Assembly (NCBI RefSeq): GCF_004379255.2
Contig: NC_056049.1
Span: 24,350,063 to 24,414,062 of the forward strand
Origin: Salvia splendens
Taxonomy: Eukaryota > Streptophyta > Magnoliopsida > Lamiales > Lamiaceae
Direction: 5' to 3'
DNA: 64,000 nt
The position numbers and the translations under genes were made by a program. This document shows, one piece after another, positions 52,433-63,873 of the stretch; position 1 is the stretch's first letter; each line of letters starts with the position of its first letter. The notes beneath the pieces were generated by a model, which had not been told where the DNA came from, did no database searches, and worked only from the letters and a program-made list of their open reading frames with translations.

Positions 52433-54180
52433 GGCTGGTTTTGGGTTAATTTAGGTAGCTTTTCATGGATTTCAATTTTCTGTTTTGTGGATCTGGAATT
52501 ATTTATATTTTTAAAAATATTTAATTGTTGCATACAGTTCCGTTTAATTAATGTAATATAGAAATCTTAATAGTTAAAACAGTACCCGGTATTAATTTTC
52601 ATACTAATCCTTAAAAACGTTTTCTATCAGTAGTATTTAATTATTTATCTAGTCACCTTAAATATACCATGTAAAACGTATAGTTGTATTAGCATAACCA
52701 GTAAAACAATGATTCCAACAATGAGAGAGAGAGTAAAAGAGAATTAACGTTCCTGCTCATCCAATTAAAACGATGTGCAGAGGAACTTATATTCAAGTGA
52801 TCTTCGGAATTTTTTGAATGATCTTATAAAGAATATTGATCATAAATTCAATGAATGCATGCATGAATTCAGGCCCAGAGCATGTTGGGGACCACAATGA
52901 TCTCTTAATTCTACTCTTGTTAGTGCCGCAATTGACCTTTTGAAAGATGAATGAAAAGTCCTTAATGCCCTTTTTGGAAGAAAAATGGAAAGATGAGGTG
53001 TCTTCTACTTAAAAATAATTTTTGAAGGCAAAAATAATTAGACAAATAATAGCCCAATAAAATGCTAACTTCTTGAAGAAGTGTTAAATCACATTTAAAT
53101 AGTGCACTACCATTAAAAAAAATTTATAATTAAGTTATTAAATTTTTATATTAATTAGCCTTATATTTGAGTTAAATTGGAATTGTGCTAGAGAGTTTAG
53201 TTTGCCTTCCATTTATTTAGGTTTAAATTGAGATTTAATCATTTATTGCAATACTTTTTCTCCTAATTAATTCACAAGCTAAACGACAACACATATATGT
53301 AATGTTTACAATTTCCATCCTATATTTACTCAATTAAAGTTTTTAGTTATTATATTTTAATTCGCCTCTAATTAAACTATACTACTAAGTTTATAGATTA
53401 AACTAAGGAATAAGATGACATTATATGTATTTAAAATTAAATCTAACCTAGTATAACTTCTTAATATAAAGAGTAGTGTAAATTCTCACATTATTCAAAA
53501 CAAACAAGATGCATAAAATATTATCGTTATTTTAAGTGATAGTAGTAATTTACTTTTTATACGTATATGTGGCGGGAAGTAAGAAATTTATTCTTTCCAA
53601 TATAAAAAAATCATTTAGTCTTTGGAAATGTATATCAAAGTTATGCTATGGTCTGAAATTAAAAGAAAGAAATAAGCAATCAACTAAAATGTGATTATTG
53701 GATAATACAATTTTCTAACTTGACTTCTCAAAGAAGTATTAAATTTATATGATTTAAATTATTCATATATTTAATGTGGATATGCTTAATATTCCATATA
53801 TTTTTTTAAATTATTTTTTATAAATTAAGCTATTAAATTTATATATTAATTTACCTTTTATTTGGATTAATGACTTGCATAGCACTTTCAATAAACATCT
53901 TTACTCACACATATTTTCTTTATTTGTATATCTTATTCTAATTAATTCATACTCTTTGATCATTAGTCACAGATCTTATTTTTGTCATTAATTTTATTGT
54001 TTTTACTTCAATTAGATTATAAATTAAAATTGCATAAATGTTTCTTTCACTGGGGAGTAGTAAATTCTTCATTTTGAGTGAGACAAGATAAGTACATTTC
54101 TGTTTTTTTAAATCTCCATATTGCTTTCAATTCTTATTTTCTATATATTTATTATATTTTATATTCATTATTTGAAACTC
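52433..54180. other. PPR upstream region and AT-rich Helitron-derived DNA
   Basis: The leader just upstream (CCTAAATTAACCCAA) matches that of the 16121 gene. From about 53000 the sequence is extremely AT-rich. A segment near 53080-53160 (GAAGTGTTAAATC...TTAAGTTATTAAATTT) partly recurs near 53735-53850. Sequence around 53905-54000 resembles the 3' region of the 15575 Helitron. No gene. Confidence 0.5.
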
Positions 54181-54186
54181 TTATGT

Positions 54187-54215
54187 CTCGTGCATAGCTC
54201 GGGTGTTAATACTAG
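54187..54215 (+). mobile_element. 3' terminus of a second, non-autonomous Helitron of the same family
   Basis: CTCGTGC / GCTCGGG (a decayed hairpin), an 8-base spacer and CTAG (54212-54215) followed by T. About 60 bases here line up with 15515-15576, including the preceding TTTATATTCATTA. No Rep gene lies upstream. The 5' end was not found. Confidence 0.8.
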
Positions 54216-54260
54216 TGATAATAATGGTCGCCCATAAAATTTATGTTTAAAAACAAAATA

Positions 54261-54465
54261 CTCTATCCGTCCCTAAAAATAGACAATATTTGAAATGGTG
54301 CGGATTTTAATACATAATTGGTAAGTAAGAAAGAGACAGAAAGAAAATATAATTGATGTATTGTTAGTGGAGAATGTGACCCACCTTATTAAAAAAATTA
54401 AAATAAAATTAGTCTATTTTTAATAGAAATGATAATTGTGGTCTATTTTTAAAAGACGGATAAAG
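54261..54465. mobile_element. Stowaway-like MITE
   Basis: Left end CTCTATCCGTCCCTAAAAA and inverted right end CTTTATCCGTCTTTTAAAAA, continuing into TAGAC on both sides, with TA flanks. 205 bp. Confidence 0.8.
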
Positions 54466-55641
54466 TATATCATAAAATGAAAAGTGAATATATTTTTTCT
54501 TTAGCTTCAAACAATGAATGAAATCTAGCTATACAAAAAAAGGTTTGATTTTTTCAATCCGTTCTTTCATAAAAAAAATTGAGCTTAGATTATTAAATTT
54601 ACGTATTTATCCAAATAGATCAATAATAAAAAGAGAAATGCAACTTAAAATTGTACTCCAGCTTGTAATTAAAATGGGCTGGGCTGCAATGTACATTTTT
54701 TTCAGCCCAAGAACTTTTCTTTTTCTTACAGGCTTGGCCCAAATATTACTTATTTTTTGTTTTGGCCCTAATAAACTGTTGATCAATTAAAATTTCACTT
54801 AACGGTTGCCGACATGCTTGATGGTTTGAAATTGAAACCATGGTAGAAGTTAATAGAGTACCATCATAAAATCAATGGATGCTAAAATCATAAAATCAGT
54901 TGATGCTAAAATCATAAAATCAATTGATGCTAAATGAAGTAATTCATTAGACTTATATAATTGTTTTAATATCTTGAGTATACATATGTAAAACATATGT
55001 TTCATTTTTCCAATAGCTATAAGTCCTCTCTCTTACTCACCATCTGTGCACACTCCAATCTCATGCTCGATGATGACATGCTTTTTGTCAATTTTATGGT
55101 TGATAATAAGTGAATAGATCGGAATTTGACCATACTTCATAATTGAAAATGACTATTCTTAATATGCATATACACTAGTATTAGTAACTAGTAAGTCGCA
55201 TCATTTAACTTGGTACATATTCGTAAATATGCCATTGGAAAACTTTGGATGAGATAATTGTAAAATTTGAAACCGGATGGTATATAATTCCGTTTTCAAA
55301 AATTGCGGGATCAGTCTAATTTGACCAAACTTCGTGATATACGTATTTGATAATTTCCCCTAAAATCAGTATCGATACATAGAGATTTAACAAATAAATA
55401 AGAACTTGTACCCCCAATAATTTATTCTAGGGTATAATATACATACCTAAGTATGCCTGCCAAATCTAATTCCTTTTTTCAGATTTTTCGATTTAAAAAT
55501 AACCATTCGAACCTAACAAAAAAATTTAGTTTCCAAGAAAATTAAATTGAAAATAGAACGTTATATCTCAAACTCTATACCATCCTACAATTACCTCGTT
55601 TATCAAACGTATGCATCAATTTAATTGCAAAAACAAGTTAA
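54466..55641. other. Intergenic, AT-rich, no gene
   Basis: No reliable coding frame. A short CATAAAATCA-type repeat occurs three times at about 54865-54930 (ATGCTAAAATCATAAAATCA). Confidence 0.5.
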
Positions 55642-55821
55642 CAACATCAAACGTAAACTTAATTAGTCCATTCAATTAATTAAATATCAAGTTTATTTCC
55701 ACCTAAAGTACAAAAGTATATAAACATATAGTAACATCAAACGTAAACTTAATTAGTTCATTTAATTAATTAAATATCAAATTTAATTCCACCCATAGCT
55801 CACTAGTATATAAACATATCA
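55642..55821 (+). promoter_or_regulatory. Tandemly duplicated 90-bp promoter segment with two TATA boxes
   Basis: Two adjacent units at a 90-base offset (ACATCAAACGTAAACTTAAT at 55644 and 55734). Each ends with TATATAAA (55717-55724 and 55807-55814). The second TATA box lies about 110 bases before the secreted-protein relic. Confidence 0.8.
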
Positions 55822-55924
55822 ATAACGAACTATACCATAGAAAACAAAGCAACAATCTCTTATATAGTTGTACTATACTACTTCACTACCATCAAAATTA
55901 GTGAGCAAAACGGCTTCTTGGTAG

Positions 55925-56233
55925 AAAAAGACGATCTTCTTCATCGCTCTCATCGTTGCGATCTCCATTCCAACTTCGTTGGCCCACAAACGAAGATCCC
56001 GAAGATCGGATGACCCGAACTCAGACGATGCGGAACAGTACTTGAGAGATCTTTGCTCTGAAACCGATAAATCAGACGCGTGTTTGAATATCGTTAAATC
56101 GGAATTACACCGATTTAACCACATTATTGGAGACATCAACGACAAAATAATCGGAATTACACCGATTTCTACAAGGAAACTAATCACCAATAAAATTGAT
56201 CAATTTGTAGAGAGAATTAGTAGTATAACATAA
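55925..56233 (+). pseudogene. Small secreted protein relic, possibly PMEI-like, start codon lost
   Basis: The frame encodes a classical signal peptide (KKTIFFIALIVAISIPTSLA) then a charged mature part with DLCSETDKSDACLNIVKSEL, the C-x-x-T...C arrangement seen at the start of pectin methylesterase/invertase inhibitors. Where the ATG should be, TAG stands at 55922-55924, and no other in-frame ATG precedes the signal peptide. The mature part is only about 80 residues, half of a PMEI domain. Near the end a 20-bp inverted-repeat sequence occurs twice (about 56098 and 56150). The promoter looks intact, so the loss may be recent. The family assignment is weak. Confidence 0.45.
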
Positions 56234-56989
56234 AATTTAAAGCTCCATTTGTTCTGTTTTCTTCTATACCTTCAAATAATGAATGAATACAAAAATTTTG
56301 AGGTTTATTTATTTCTATTTTCAAGTAAGTCAGAGGTTTGCTTTTTCAATTACCTGCATGCATAAGAAAAGATTGAAGTTGATTTATTGCTTTGCGAATT
56401 TATCTAACCATTAAAATAGGGTGAGTTGATTTTGAGACATTATGTTCTCTATAAGCAATTATACTTCTAAATAGTGCAATGCATTGAAAAACCAACTCTA
56501 TCGAGTTTCCAATCATATACTACCAAGTCTTATTTTCCATTTTAATGGAGCAAGATCAGAAGTTATTAAATTTTTTATATGCTACCATATTATTAACATA
56601 AATACAAGTAAATATTATAATGCCAATGTCACAATGGTATCATTTACGAAAGCATAAGTACTCAGTTCTAATCAATAAAATACAATTAAAGCCAGTTAAA
56701 CATATAAACTATTTTTCCTTCATTTGATATGAGATAATTACAAAAATATAATAGTGTCTAAAAAAGAATCTTCATTATTGAATATTATTATAATTACATG
56801 AAAAAATGTGTGCTTGTGTGAGGGGCACGAGGGTCATTTAATGCCCTTGCATGGATTATCTCATCTAGACATGTCTCGGAAGATGTCTGTTTTTTTTCGT
56901 TCTTCATAAGAATTTCTTGTCTTAAAATTTTCAACCAATTTGGTGTAATCATTATTATCTTGAGTAATGCTAAATAACTTATATAACTG

Positions 56990-57026
<37 letters not shown>

Positions 57027-57251
57027 ATTTTTAGATCTTTTTTATTTCAATTTTGTTAAATAAAATTCAAAATTTAGATTAAAAAACTATTGATAAATTA
57101 TAAGAAAATAGAACAATTTAATAGTACTTGAGAATTAATTAGAATGATTAATTTATGTGTATATACTAAAAAGCTTGTGGGGGCAGTCATCAAATGTAAC
57201 TGTATAGTTTTTTCTTTTATTTTACGTTAGTTTTATTTTTGTTTCTTGGTG
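56234..57251. other. Intergenic with a TA microsatellite (56993-57024)
   Basis: About 16 TA repeats at 56993-57024. Otherwise AT-rich, with no gene. GTGGT (57252-57256) is the target duplication of the next element. Confidence 0.7.
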
Positions 57252-57256
57252 GTGGT

Positions 57257-57606
57257 TGTTACGATCCCCATATATCTTAGGATTCCCCAAATATTTAGTT
57301 ATCTTTTTATTCCCCATATCTTTTGATTCATAGTATATTTTCATATCTTGTTTTCTTGTTCCCTAAGCTAGTATTCTAGTATTATAAATAGGGCTAGGTT
57401 GTTATCTTTTTATTCATTGAATGAAGAAATAATTTGCCCACATTACTTGTGCAATACTCCTTATCAAACCTTGAAGACTGCCGACGGAGGAAGTTCTCCG
57501 CGCCAGCCACGAATTGAGCCGCCGACCCCAACGTTCGGGGCGCCGGATTGGTGTGTTGCGAGTGTAATCGCAGGATTTCTTCGTTAAGAGAATTGTGCTC
57601 TTAACA
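57257..57606 (+). repeat. 5' LTR of the compact element
   Basis: 350 bp with a TATAAATA box at 57383-57390, presumably the element's promoter. Confidence 0.93.
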
Positions 57607-57666
57607 ACTGGTGCTTTCATCGGTTCTCACCCTCCGCATCCATTCACCCTAATTAGAGACTTTGAG

Positions 57667-59049
57667 ATGCCAAATTTGGAAGACTCCTATACAACCAAGT
57701 TGTTTGATCGCATACATGCTGCGATTGACAAACTGGAGACCCGGTTGGACGCAGCCAATCGACGCTTTGGCAAACTTCGTGCGGCTCCCCTGCCGGAGCC
57801 ACCGCCTCATCAGACTCCAGACCCGATGTACTCGCAGCGAACCCGCCGCTATCTACCCAACAGTCAGTCGCGGCCTAGAACACCTCCATACACCTCTAGG
57901 CCGTTATCGTATTTCAGCCCAGATACGTACGGCCCACAACCGTATTCGTGTTCAGACTGGGAACAACCTGGAGTGCTCAGCGACTACTACGAGCCGCCGC
58001 ACGCACGCTCTATTTCCAGTTGGTATTCCGCCCGACAGAATGTCTACCGGCCTCCGCGCAACGTCTTCACCTCTGGGGATCAGTTCGAGGAGCAGGAACG
58101 ACCACTCCGACAGCCGCATTGCGCTCGCCAAAGCCCGAACTCGGGTTGGTCTTCGTCAGAATCGCACCAGCAGCCGTTTCTGCATGTGAAAAACCAGACT
58201 TGCTGGGATCTGCCCTCCCAAACGTCCGGTCGCCGTGTTGGAAAGATTCGCGCTCCCCCGTTGCTAGAACATCAGCCACAGCTGACTCCGTCAGATCGTC
58301 AGCTACAGCAGCCAAGTACAACATCGACTATTGAGTTTCCTCCCTACGCCGCACCGAGCCCTTGCCAGCCCTTGCTATCGATGTCCGTGAAAGCTCCATT
58401 ATGCGCCTTTCCTCGTCAACCGCAAGCGGGTGTCTCAAGCTCAAGGAAAAAGGAGTGGAAAATTGATTCGCACGATGATGAAGAGAAGAGGGAAGAGAAG
58501 TTGATAGTACTTAGTAATGTGTGGAATCAAAAAGAGATAAGGAAAGAGAATGACTCTATTACCAAAAGAGAAGATGAGGTCAACGACACTTTTCTGAGGG
58601 TGATCGAGAAAGAGATGAAACCTGAAGCTCTTGATTCTAGTTTGGAGTCGAAAGAAAAGACTTTAAGTATGCATCCTGAAAAGCAGAGCAAAATCGAGAG
58701 GATGGAGAGTCTAAGCCTTGTTGAGGAGGACAAGGCTGCTTTTGAGATACAAAAGTACAACCTTGAAAAGGAAATGGAAGAGAAGAGAATGTTATTTGAG
58801 GATGAGATTAGAGTCAAGACTGTAAAATTGGTTACGAAGAAGACCGCAATCAGCAACACAAAGAAAATATTGAAAAAGAGAGGGCAGTCTTGTGCGTTTG
58901 ATCCCGGAGGGACTCTTCGTGGTGTCGTGGTTTCCACCTTGAGGACAAGGTGGATTTTAACCGTGGGGGAGTTGTTACGATCCCCCTATATCTTAGGATT
59001 CCCCAAATATTTAGTTATCTTTTTATTCCCCATATCTTTTGATTCATAG
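57667..59049 (+). CDS. Unknown protein encoded by the compact LTR element
   Basis: An open frame of 484 codons (from 57595; the first Met after the primer-binding site and leader, MPNLEDS at 57667, is the more likely start, about 460 residues). N-terminal part: a helix (LFDRIHAAIDKLETRLDAAN). Middle part: Pro/Ser/Arg/Tyr-rich and low in complexity, with no CCHC, protease or polymerase motif. The part from about residue 285 to 430 is strongly charged (runs of E/K) and should form a coiled coil. The frame runs on into the 3' LTR. No family recognised. It might be a derived gag, because a helix before a disordered region is typical of gag N termini, or a captured host sequence. Confidence 0.65.
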   Translation: MPNLEDSYTTKLFDRIHAAIDKLETRLDAANRRFGKLRAAPLPEPPPHQTPDPMYSQRTRRYLPNSQSRPRTPPYTSRPLSYFSPDTYGPQPYSCSDWEQPGVLSDYYEPPHARSISSWYSARQNVYRPPRNVFTSGDQFEEQERPLRQPHCARQSPNSGWSSSESHQQPFLHVKNQTCWDLPSQTSGRRVGKIRAPPLLEHQPQLTPSDRQLQQPSTTSTIEFPPYAAPSPCQPLLSMSVKAPLCAFPRQPQAGVSSSRKKEWKIDSHDDEEKREEKLIVLSNVWNQKEIRKENDSITKREDEVNDTFLRVIEKEMKPEALDSSLESKEKTLSMHPEKQSKIERMESLSLVEEDKAAFEIQKYNLEKEMEEKRMLFEDEIRVKTVKLVTKKTAISNTKKILKKRGQSCAFDPGGTLRGVVVSTLRTRWILTVGELLRSPYILGFPKYLVIFLFPISFDS

Positions 59050-59322
59050 TATATTTTCATATCTTGTTTTCTTGTTCCCTAAGCTAGTATTCTAGTATTA
59101 TAAATAGGGCTAGGTTGTTATCTTTTTATTCATTGAATGAAAAAATAATTTGCCCACATTACTTGTGCAATACTCCTTATCAAACCTTGAAGACTGCCGA
59201 CGGAGGAAGTTCTCCGCGCCAGCCACGAATTGAGCCGCCGACCCCAACGTTCGGGGCGCCGGATTGGTGTGTTGCGAGTGTAATCGCAGGATTTCTTCGT
59301 TAAGAGAATTGTGCTCTTAACA
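58973..59322 (+). repeat. 3' LTR of the compact element
   Basis: 350 bp, matching the 5' LTR except CCCCATATAT/CCCCCTATAT near the start and GAAGAAATAA/GAAAAAATAA in the middle. Confidence 0.93.
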
Positions 59323-59327
59323 GTGGT

Positions 59328-62300
59328 ATAGTATGACTTTATGATTTCATTTCATAATTTGAGAAAACAAAATAAAGTTCATATTCTCAATATTGATCAA
59401 AGTGTCTTTTCAAATGAAATTAAATGACCAAACACAATGAACTGCAAATATAAAAAACATTTATCTCTCCTACTTAAAATTCAAAAAAAATTAGTAATCA
59501 ATTTTTCCACGCGTGGAAGTTAACAAAACAAGCATCTAAAAATTGTTAGAATCAAGAAGAGACAAGGAAAGAAACTTGGAATCGTGTGAAGAACAATTAA
59601 TGCAATGAGCTTAGGGTTTGTAAAAACCATCAATTTCTATATTAATCTCTCTGGGAATTGGGCTTCATTTTCTTACCTCTTAATTTGATGTCAGGCTCTC
59701 ATTAATTGCTTTGGTATGCTAATTGTACAATAAAGTTTTGGTCCATGTAATAAGCTTCAATTTTTGGAATCTAGCTAATTTTTTAGTTCTATGTAGTGGA
59801 CCAGCATTTAATGTGTCTTGTTTGGGAGCTATCAAAATTCCAAAAATTTCTTCATATTTACTCAACCACCATATATACACGCCTAAAATTTGATGTTAGT
59901 TTGGTCGATATTAAAATTCAACTATATTATAGTATAGATATATAATATGACAAAAAAATGACATCATAGGATGAAATTGTACGTAGAATAAACAATTTTA
60001 TCATGTTTATACATTTTCTGAGCAATTTTTTTAAATTTTTTCATAGGAAATAATCGTAACCGTTGTATCAGGTACTCATAAGATAAATCTCGTCCATATT
60101 AAATAGTAAACTAATATTTCCCCATCTTAGATGAGAAGAACATGCTTCATGAACTATTTGCATATATACTTATAATTATTTTTAATGATTAGAGTGAATT
60201 TAGAATAGTTCAAAAAAATGTTCTAATGGTTTATGTTAACTTTGAATTATTTCATAGTCTTTACTCTATGGACTAAACACTAGCTATTAGGTCAAATTCC
60301 TAGATAACAATATGTCACTGTCGCATTGAAAATGTATATTAAACCGATTTCCTCAAATAAGAAAGTATAATTAATTAAGTGGTAAAATAAAATTGACTTT
60401 GTACCACTTTGTGTTTCAAAGTAAATTTTAATTTATTATTTGTGCTCATTTCGAGAAGTTGAACGACATGAGTAATATTTACGAAAGAGTTTTCATATCT
60501 GTATTATTTGTATATCTTAGAAAATCAACCCACATAATTAAAAATGTTATCTTCATTTCAGCTCACGACACTTTCACTACAAAGCTGTTCATTTTAATTA
60601 TCAAGGCAAAGTGAGACTAAAAACAGTTTGATTATCTACCCACCAATAAAATAATTAATTAATAATATTATTAATATATTATATATGCAAGAGAGCCACA
60701 TCCAACACGTATAATTGAGTCCTCCAACTTTTTAATTACTCATGTGCAATAAATATTACTCCCTTTATTTTTTTTCCTAAGTTTCCTATTTTGATTGCTT
60801 TAATAAGTGTCCAATTTTAGATTATGAAGGATAAAAGTATAGCATATATCCTTCCTATTTAACTTTTATTTATTTATTTTGGAATTAATTTGATTTGTTT
60901 TATCATTTTATGTATGTATTAATTTTTTTCTATTCTTTTGATACGTGTAATTAACAGCCGAAGACAAAAAGGAGAGAACATTTCGCACATAAAAGAATGA
61001 TTAGTACATGATTGAGATATTAGTAAAGAATACTAAGTGTAAATATTTTATAATTAATTTCGTGTGACACATAGTGGAAGTGTGGATGAACACATTAATT
61101 ATTGTTATCAGAGAAAACTGGCACTTTGTTATGTTCACGTCTAGTTATCGGTTCACAATTAAAACCTTTTCATGTGCAAATAATTTTGGCAATAAAAATA
61201 TAAATACAATAAAAATCTCTCAAAAAATAAAAATATAAATTGGGGGAACAATGTGAATATACAGTACACCATTCTTAGTTTCTTACTAGCACTGACAAAT
61301 CTTACAATTTGGAAATTGTAAGAATTGAATACAATAAAATCTCCATATATAAAGTCAAATAGTATTATCTGGCCTAGATAAAAATTTCTACGATTATTTA
61401 TAAATAGAATATAACATAGAAAAATAATTTTTTATTAAATGATGCAGTAACGAGAAAAATGCTCCTATATGGAAAATTTTAATCAATCCATACGTGGGTC
61501 TAAATTAAAATGGAAGATAAAATAAAATCTCGATAAATACAATAAATAAAAAATAAAAACAATAAATTAAGTGCAAAAATCCAGGTTTGACTAAGATTCG
61601 ATCTAGTTCTGAAAATAGAAGAATCCATGGAATTTTCTAGGAATTATTTAAGTTGTTTGTCACATCAATAAATAAACCACTGTCACTTCATCGTGAGTCG
61701 TTGGAATTGGTTTGATTGTAATCAAATAAATTAAGAACAAGCAATGTCCAAGATCTTTCATAGTACTGTATGCTTATGAAGATGAGAGTGTTGTAGTAAC
61801 TTTTTCTTATATGAAAGAATACTAAATCACTTGTAAAAATTGTTATAAGTTTATTACACAATAAGACATTTTTTTATCACAAAATTTAATATGAATGGAT
61901 CTCAATTGCTTGATGCAGTTAACTACGAATACAATTACTCTACACCTATTCAATATAATAATTTTATGTATTTAACCAACCCAAGTAAAAGAACATATTT
62001 TGATTTAAAATTTACTCCGATTTAATACCTTCTGTCTTTATCTGCACATCTAAAGGAAATGTTACGCCACACATATCTATTATGTAAGCATCACTCTTAC
62101 TTAGTCGATGTTAATATTATTTTATTTTATCTCAAAAACTACCTTGTTATTTAAAATCCAAAGATTGATGTATTATTCTTATCTTATAAACAATGTGATA
62201 TTACATTAGATAGTTGTTAATGAAATTCTAAATTGTAACATACAAAAGAAAAGGGACAACAACAAAAATCTGATCCGAGAATTAAGTGGCTAACTTACTA

Positions 62301-62662
62301 CTAATTCCCAGTTAACAATTTTAATTTTTAAACAAAAAATGTAGCAGCTTATATACCGATGAAAATGCTAAGCAGTAGAATACAATAAAATTAATATGTA
62401 ATTAATGTATAATTAGGTCGGCTGGCTCTCTTTGATTGCATGTGAAAATATAAAATCACCAATAATAAATAGTATTATAATAAATAAATAAAAAGGTCTA
62501 AATAAATTTGTGACCATTGTCTGCATAAATCCCGGGGCCCAGAAACCATTAAAATGAATGTGTGTATTCACATGAATGTTTTGCCTAAAACAAACATTCA
62601 CATCGAGTTAATCTTCACTTTTGGACTAGGGTTTTCTAATTACAAAAGTGTTTTAATTAATA
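59328..62662. other. Long AT-rich intergenic region, no gene
   Basis: 3.3 kb without a convincing coding frame, RNA gene or complete transposon. Confidence 0.55.
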
Positions 62663-62913
62663 CTCCCTCCGTCCCCGAATAAGAGTCGCTAATTTCCATT
62701 TTGGGCCGTCCCCCATTAAGAGTCACTCTTCATTTTTACCATAAATGGTAGTAGGCCCCACATTCCACTAACTCACTCCACTCACATTTTATTATAAAAC
62801 CAATATAAAAAAGTGGGTCCCACATTCCACTAACTTTTTCAACCAACTTTTCTCTACATTTCTTAAAACTCGTGCCCGGTCAAACAACGACTCCTATTAG
62901 GGGACGGAGGGAG
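62663..62913. mobile_element. Stowaway MITE with well-preserved ends
   Basis: Inverted termini CTCCCTCCGTCCCC / GGGGACGGAGGGAG, extending inward (GAATAAGAGTC / GACTCCTATTA), with TA on both sides (62661-62662 and 62914-62915). 251 bp. The clean ends suggest it is young. Confidence 0.93.
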
Positions 62914-63645
62914 TATTTAATACTATGAAGTTTAATTACATATTTGTATATTTTAAAACTATTACACGTTTAAAGAGGATATGAGACAAAAAGTTGTTTA
63001 CTCAAATTGTCAACCAATCAGAGATTTTGGCGGCAGTCAACGTTAACTTTGCTAAATGCACACTTCATTTCAATTTACATGGAGCAACCAAAAATCTTTT
63101 TATAAAGGAAAATTTCTCAAACTCCCAATGTTCTTTAATTTTAAAAATTCTATATTATTATTATTATTATTATTACAACTTGATATTCCTTTGAAGATAT
63201 ATATTTTATAAAAACAAATAAGCCACAAACTGATCCTTCTATATTTTTAAGTGATTTGTCATCCATAATTATTCACTGCCTAAAACACTTTAAACCTAAA
63301 TAATTAATTTCTATTATGATTACATATACGTACGTACAAATAAACATATGTCAACTGAAGATGCACACCAATCACGAGTTTATTTATGTGAAACAAAAAA
63401 ATGATAGTATTATTAGTCAAAAACTTTATTCTCTATTTGTAGAAACTAGGACAACATACTATTAAATAATCTCCTAAACCGCCACAATTCATACTACTAG
63501 TAAATTTGATTGTTAATCAAAAAAAGAACTCCAAAAAAACAATACTCCACCTTCCATGTAAATTTACCAAAATGTCCTCGCCCCTATCTATATAAATCCA
63601 TACCTAATTAATATAAGTTCACACTAACACACCTCTTTTTTCCAG
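62914..63645. other. Upstream region of the LBD gene
   Basis: AT-rich, with a TTA/TAT microsatellite at about 63152-63172. A second possible TATA box (TATATAAAT) lies at about 63589-63597. Confidence 0.5.
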
Positions 63646-63653
63646 TATAAATA
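63646..63653 (+). promoter_or_regulatory. TATA box of the LBD gene
   Basis: TATAAATA, 72 bases before the ATG, followed by a CT-rich leader (about 63660-63690) as is common around plant transcription starts. Confidence 0.75.
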
Positions 63654-63717
63654 CAATTACACCTCTCTTCCCTTTCTCTCTCTCTCTTCCATACTCATAG
63701 TTTCCACATCAAAATCA

Positions 63718-63873
63718 ATGGGTGGTACCTCGCCGTGCGCCTCGTGCAAGCTCCTCCGCCGCCGTTGCGCCAAAGACTGCGTCTTCGCCCCCTACTTCCC
63801 GTCCGACGACCCCCACAAGTTCGCCATTGTCCACAAAGTCTTCGGCGCCTCCAACATCAGCAAAATGCTTCAG
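63718..63873 (+). CDS. LOB-domain transcription factor, exon 1 (LBD12-like), gene continues beyond the window
   Basis: The first 52 codons start [20 protein letters not shown]. The zinc-finger-like C block CX2CX6CX3C is complete ([15 protein letters not shown]), followed by the conserved VFAPYFP and the start of the GAS block ([18 protein letters not shown]). A splice donor GTAATA follows CTTCAG at 63874; plant LBD genes usually have an intron exactly here. The rest (GAS block end and leucine-zipper-like coil) lies outside. Class I LBD proteins are plant-specific DNA-binding regulators of organ boundaries and growth. The short MGG start and the [13 protein letters not shown] context resemble Arabidopsis LBD12, but family members are close, so no symbol is claimed. 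Confidence 0.9.

Larger units (their letters stand above)
57257..59322 (+). mobile_element. Compact non-autonomous LTR element with one unknown ORF
   Basis: LTRs of 350 bp (57257-57606 and 58973-59322, TGTTACGATC...GCTCTTAACA) differ at about two positions. Perfect target duplication GTGGT (57252-57256 and 59323-59327). Primer-binding site TGGTGCTTTCATCGG (57609-57623) and a GTGGGGGAGT purine tract before the 3' LTR. The 1.37-kb interior holds a single ORF. In another frame, just before the purine tract, HLEDKVDFNRGG (about 58930-58970) looks like the extreme C terminus of a gypsy polyprotein. This suggests derivation from an autonomous element by loss of gag-pol and gain or rearrangement of the ORF. 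Confidence 0.94.

Noticed and set aside
57662..58334. Overlapping 175- and 128-codon ORFs within the compact LTR element
   Set aside because: They overlap the longer ORF in other frames and have GC-driven composition; the 484-codon frame is the better candidate.
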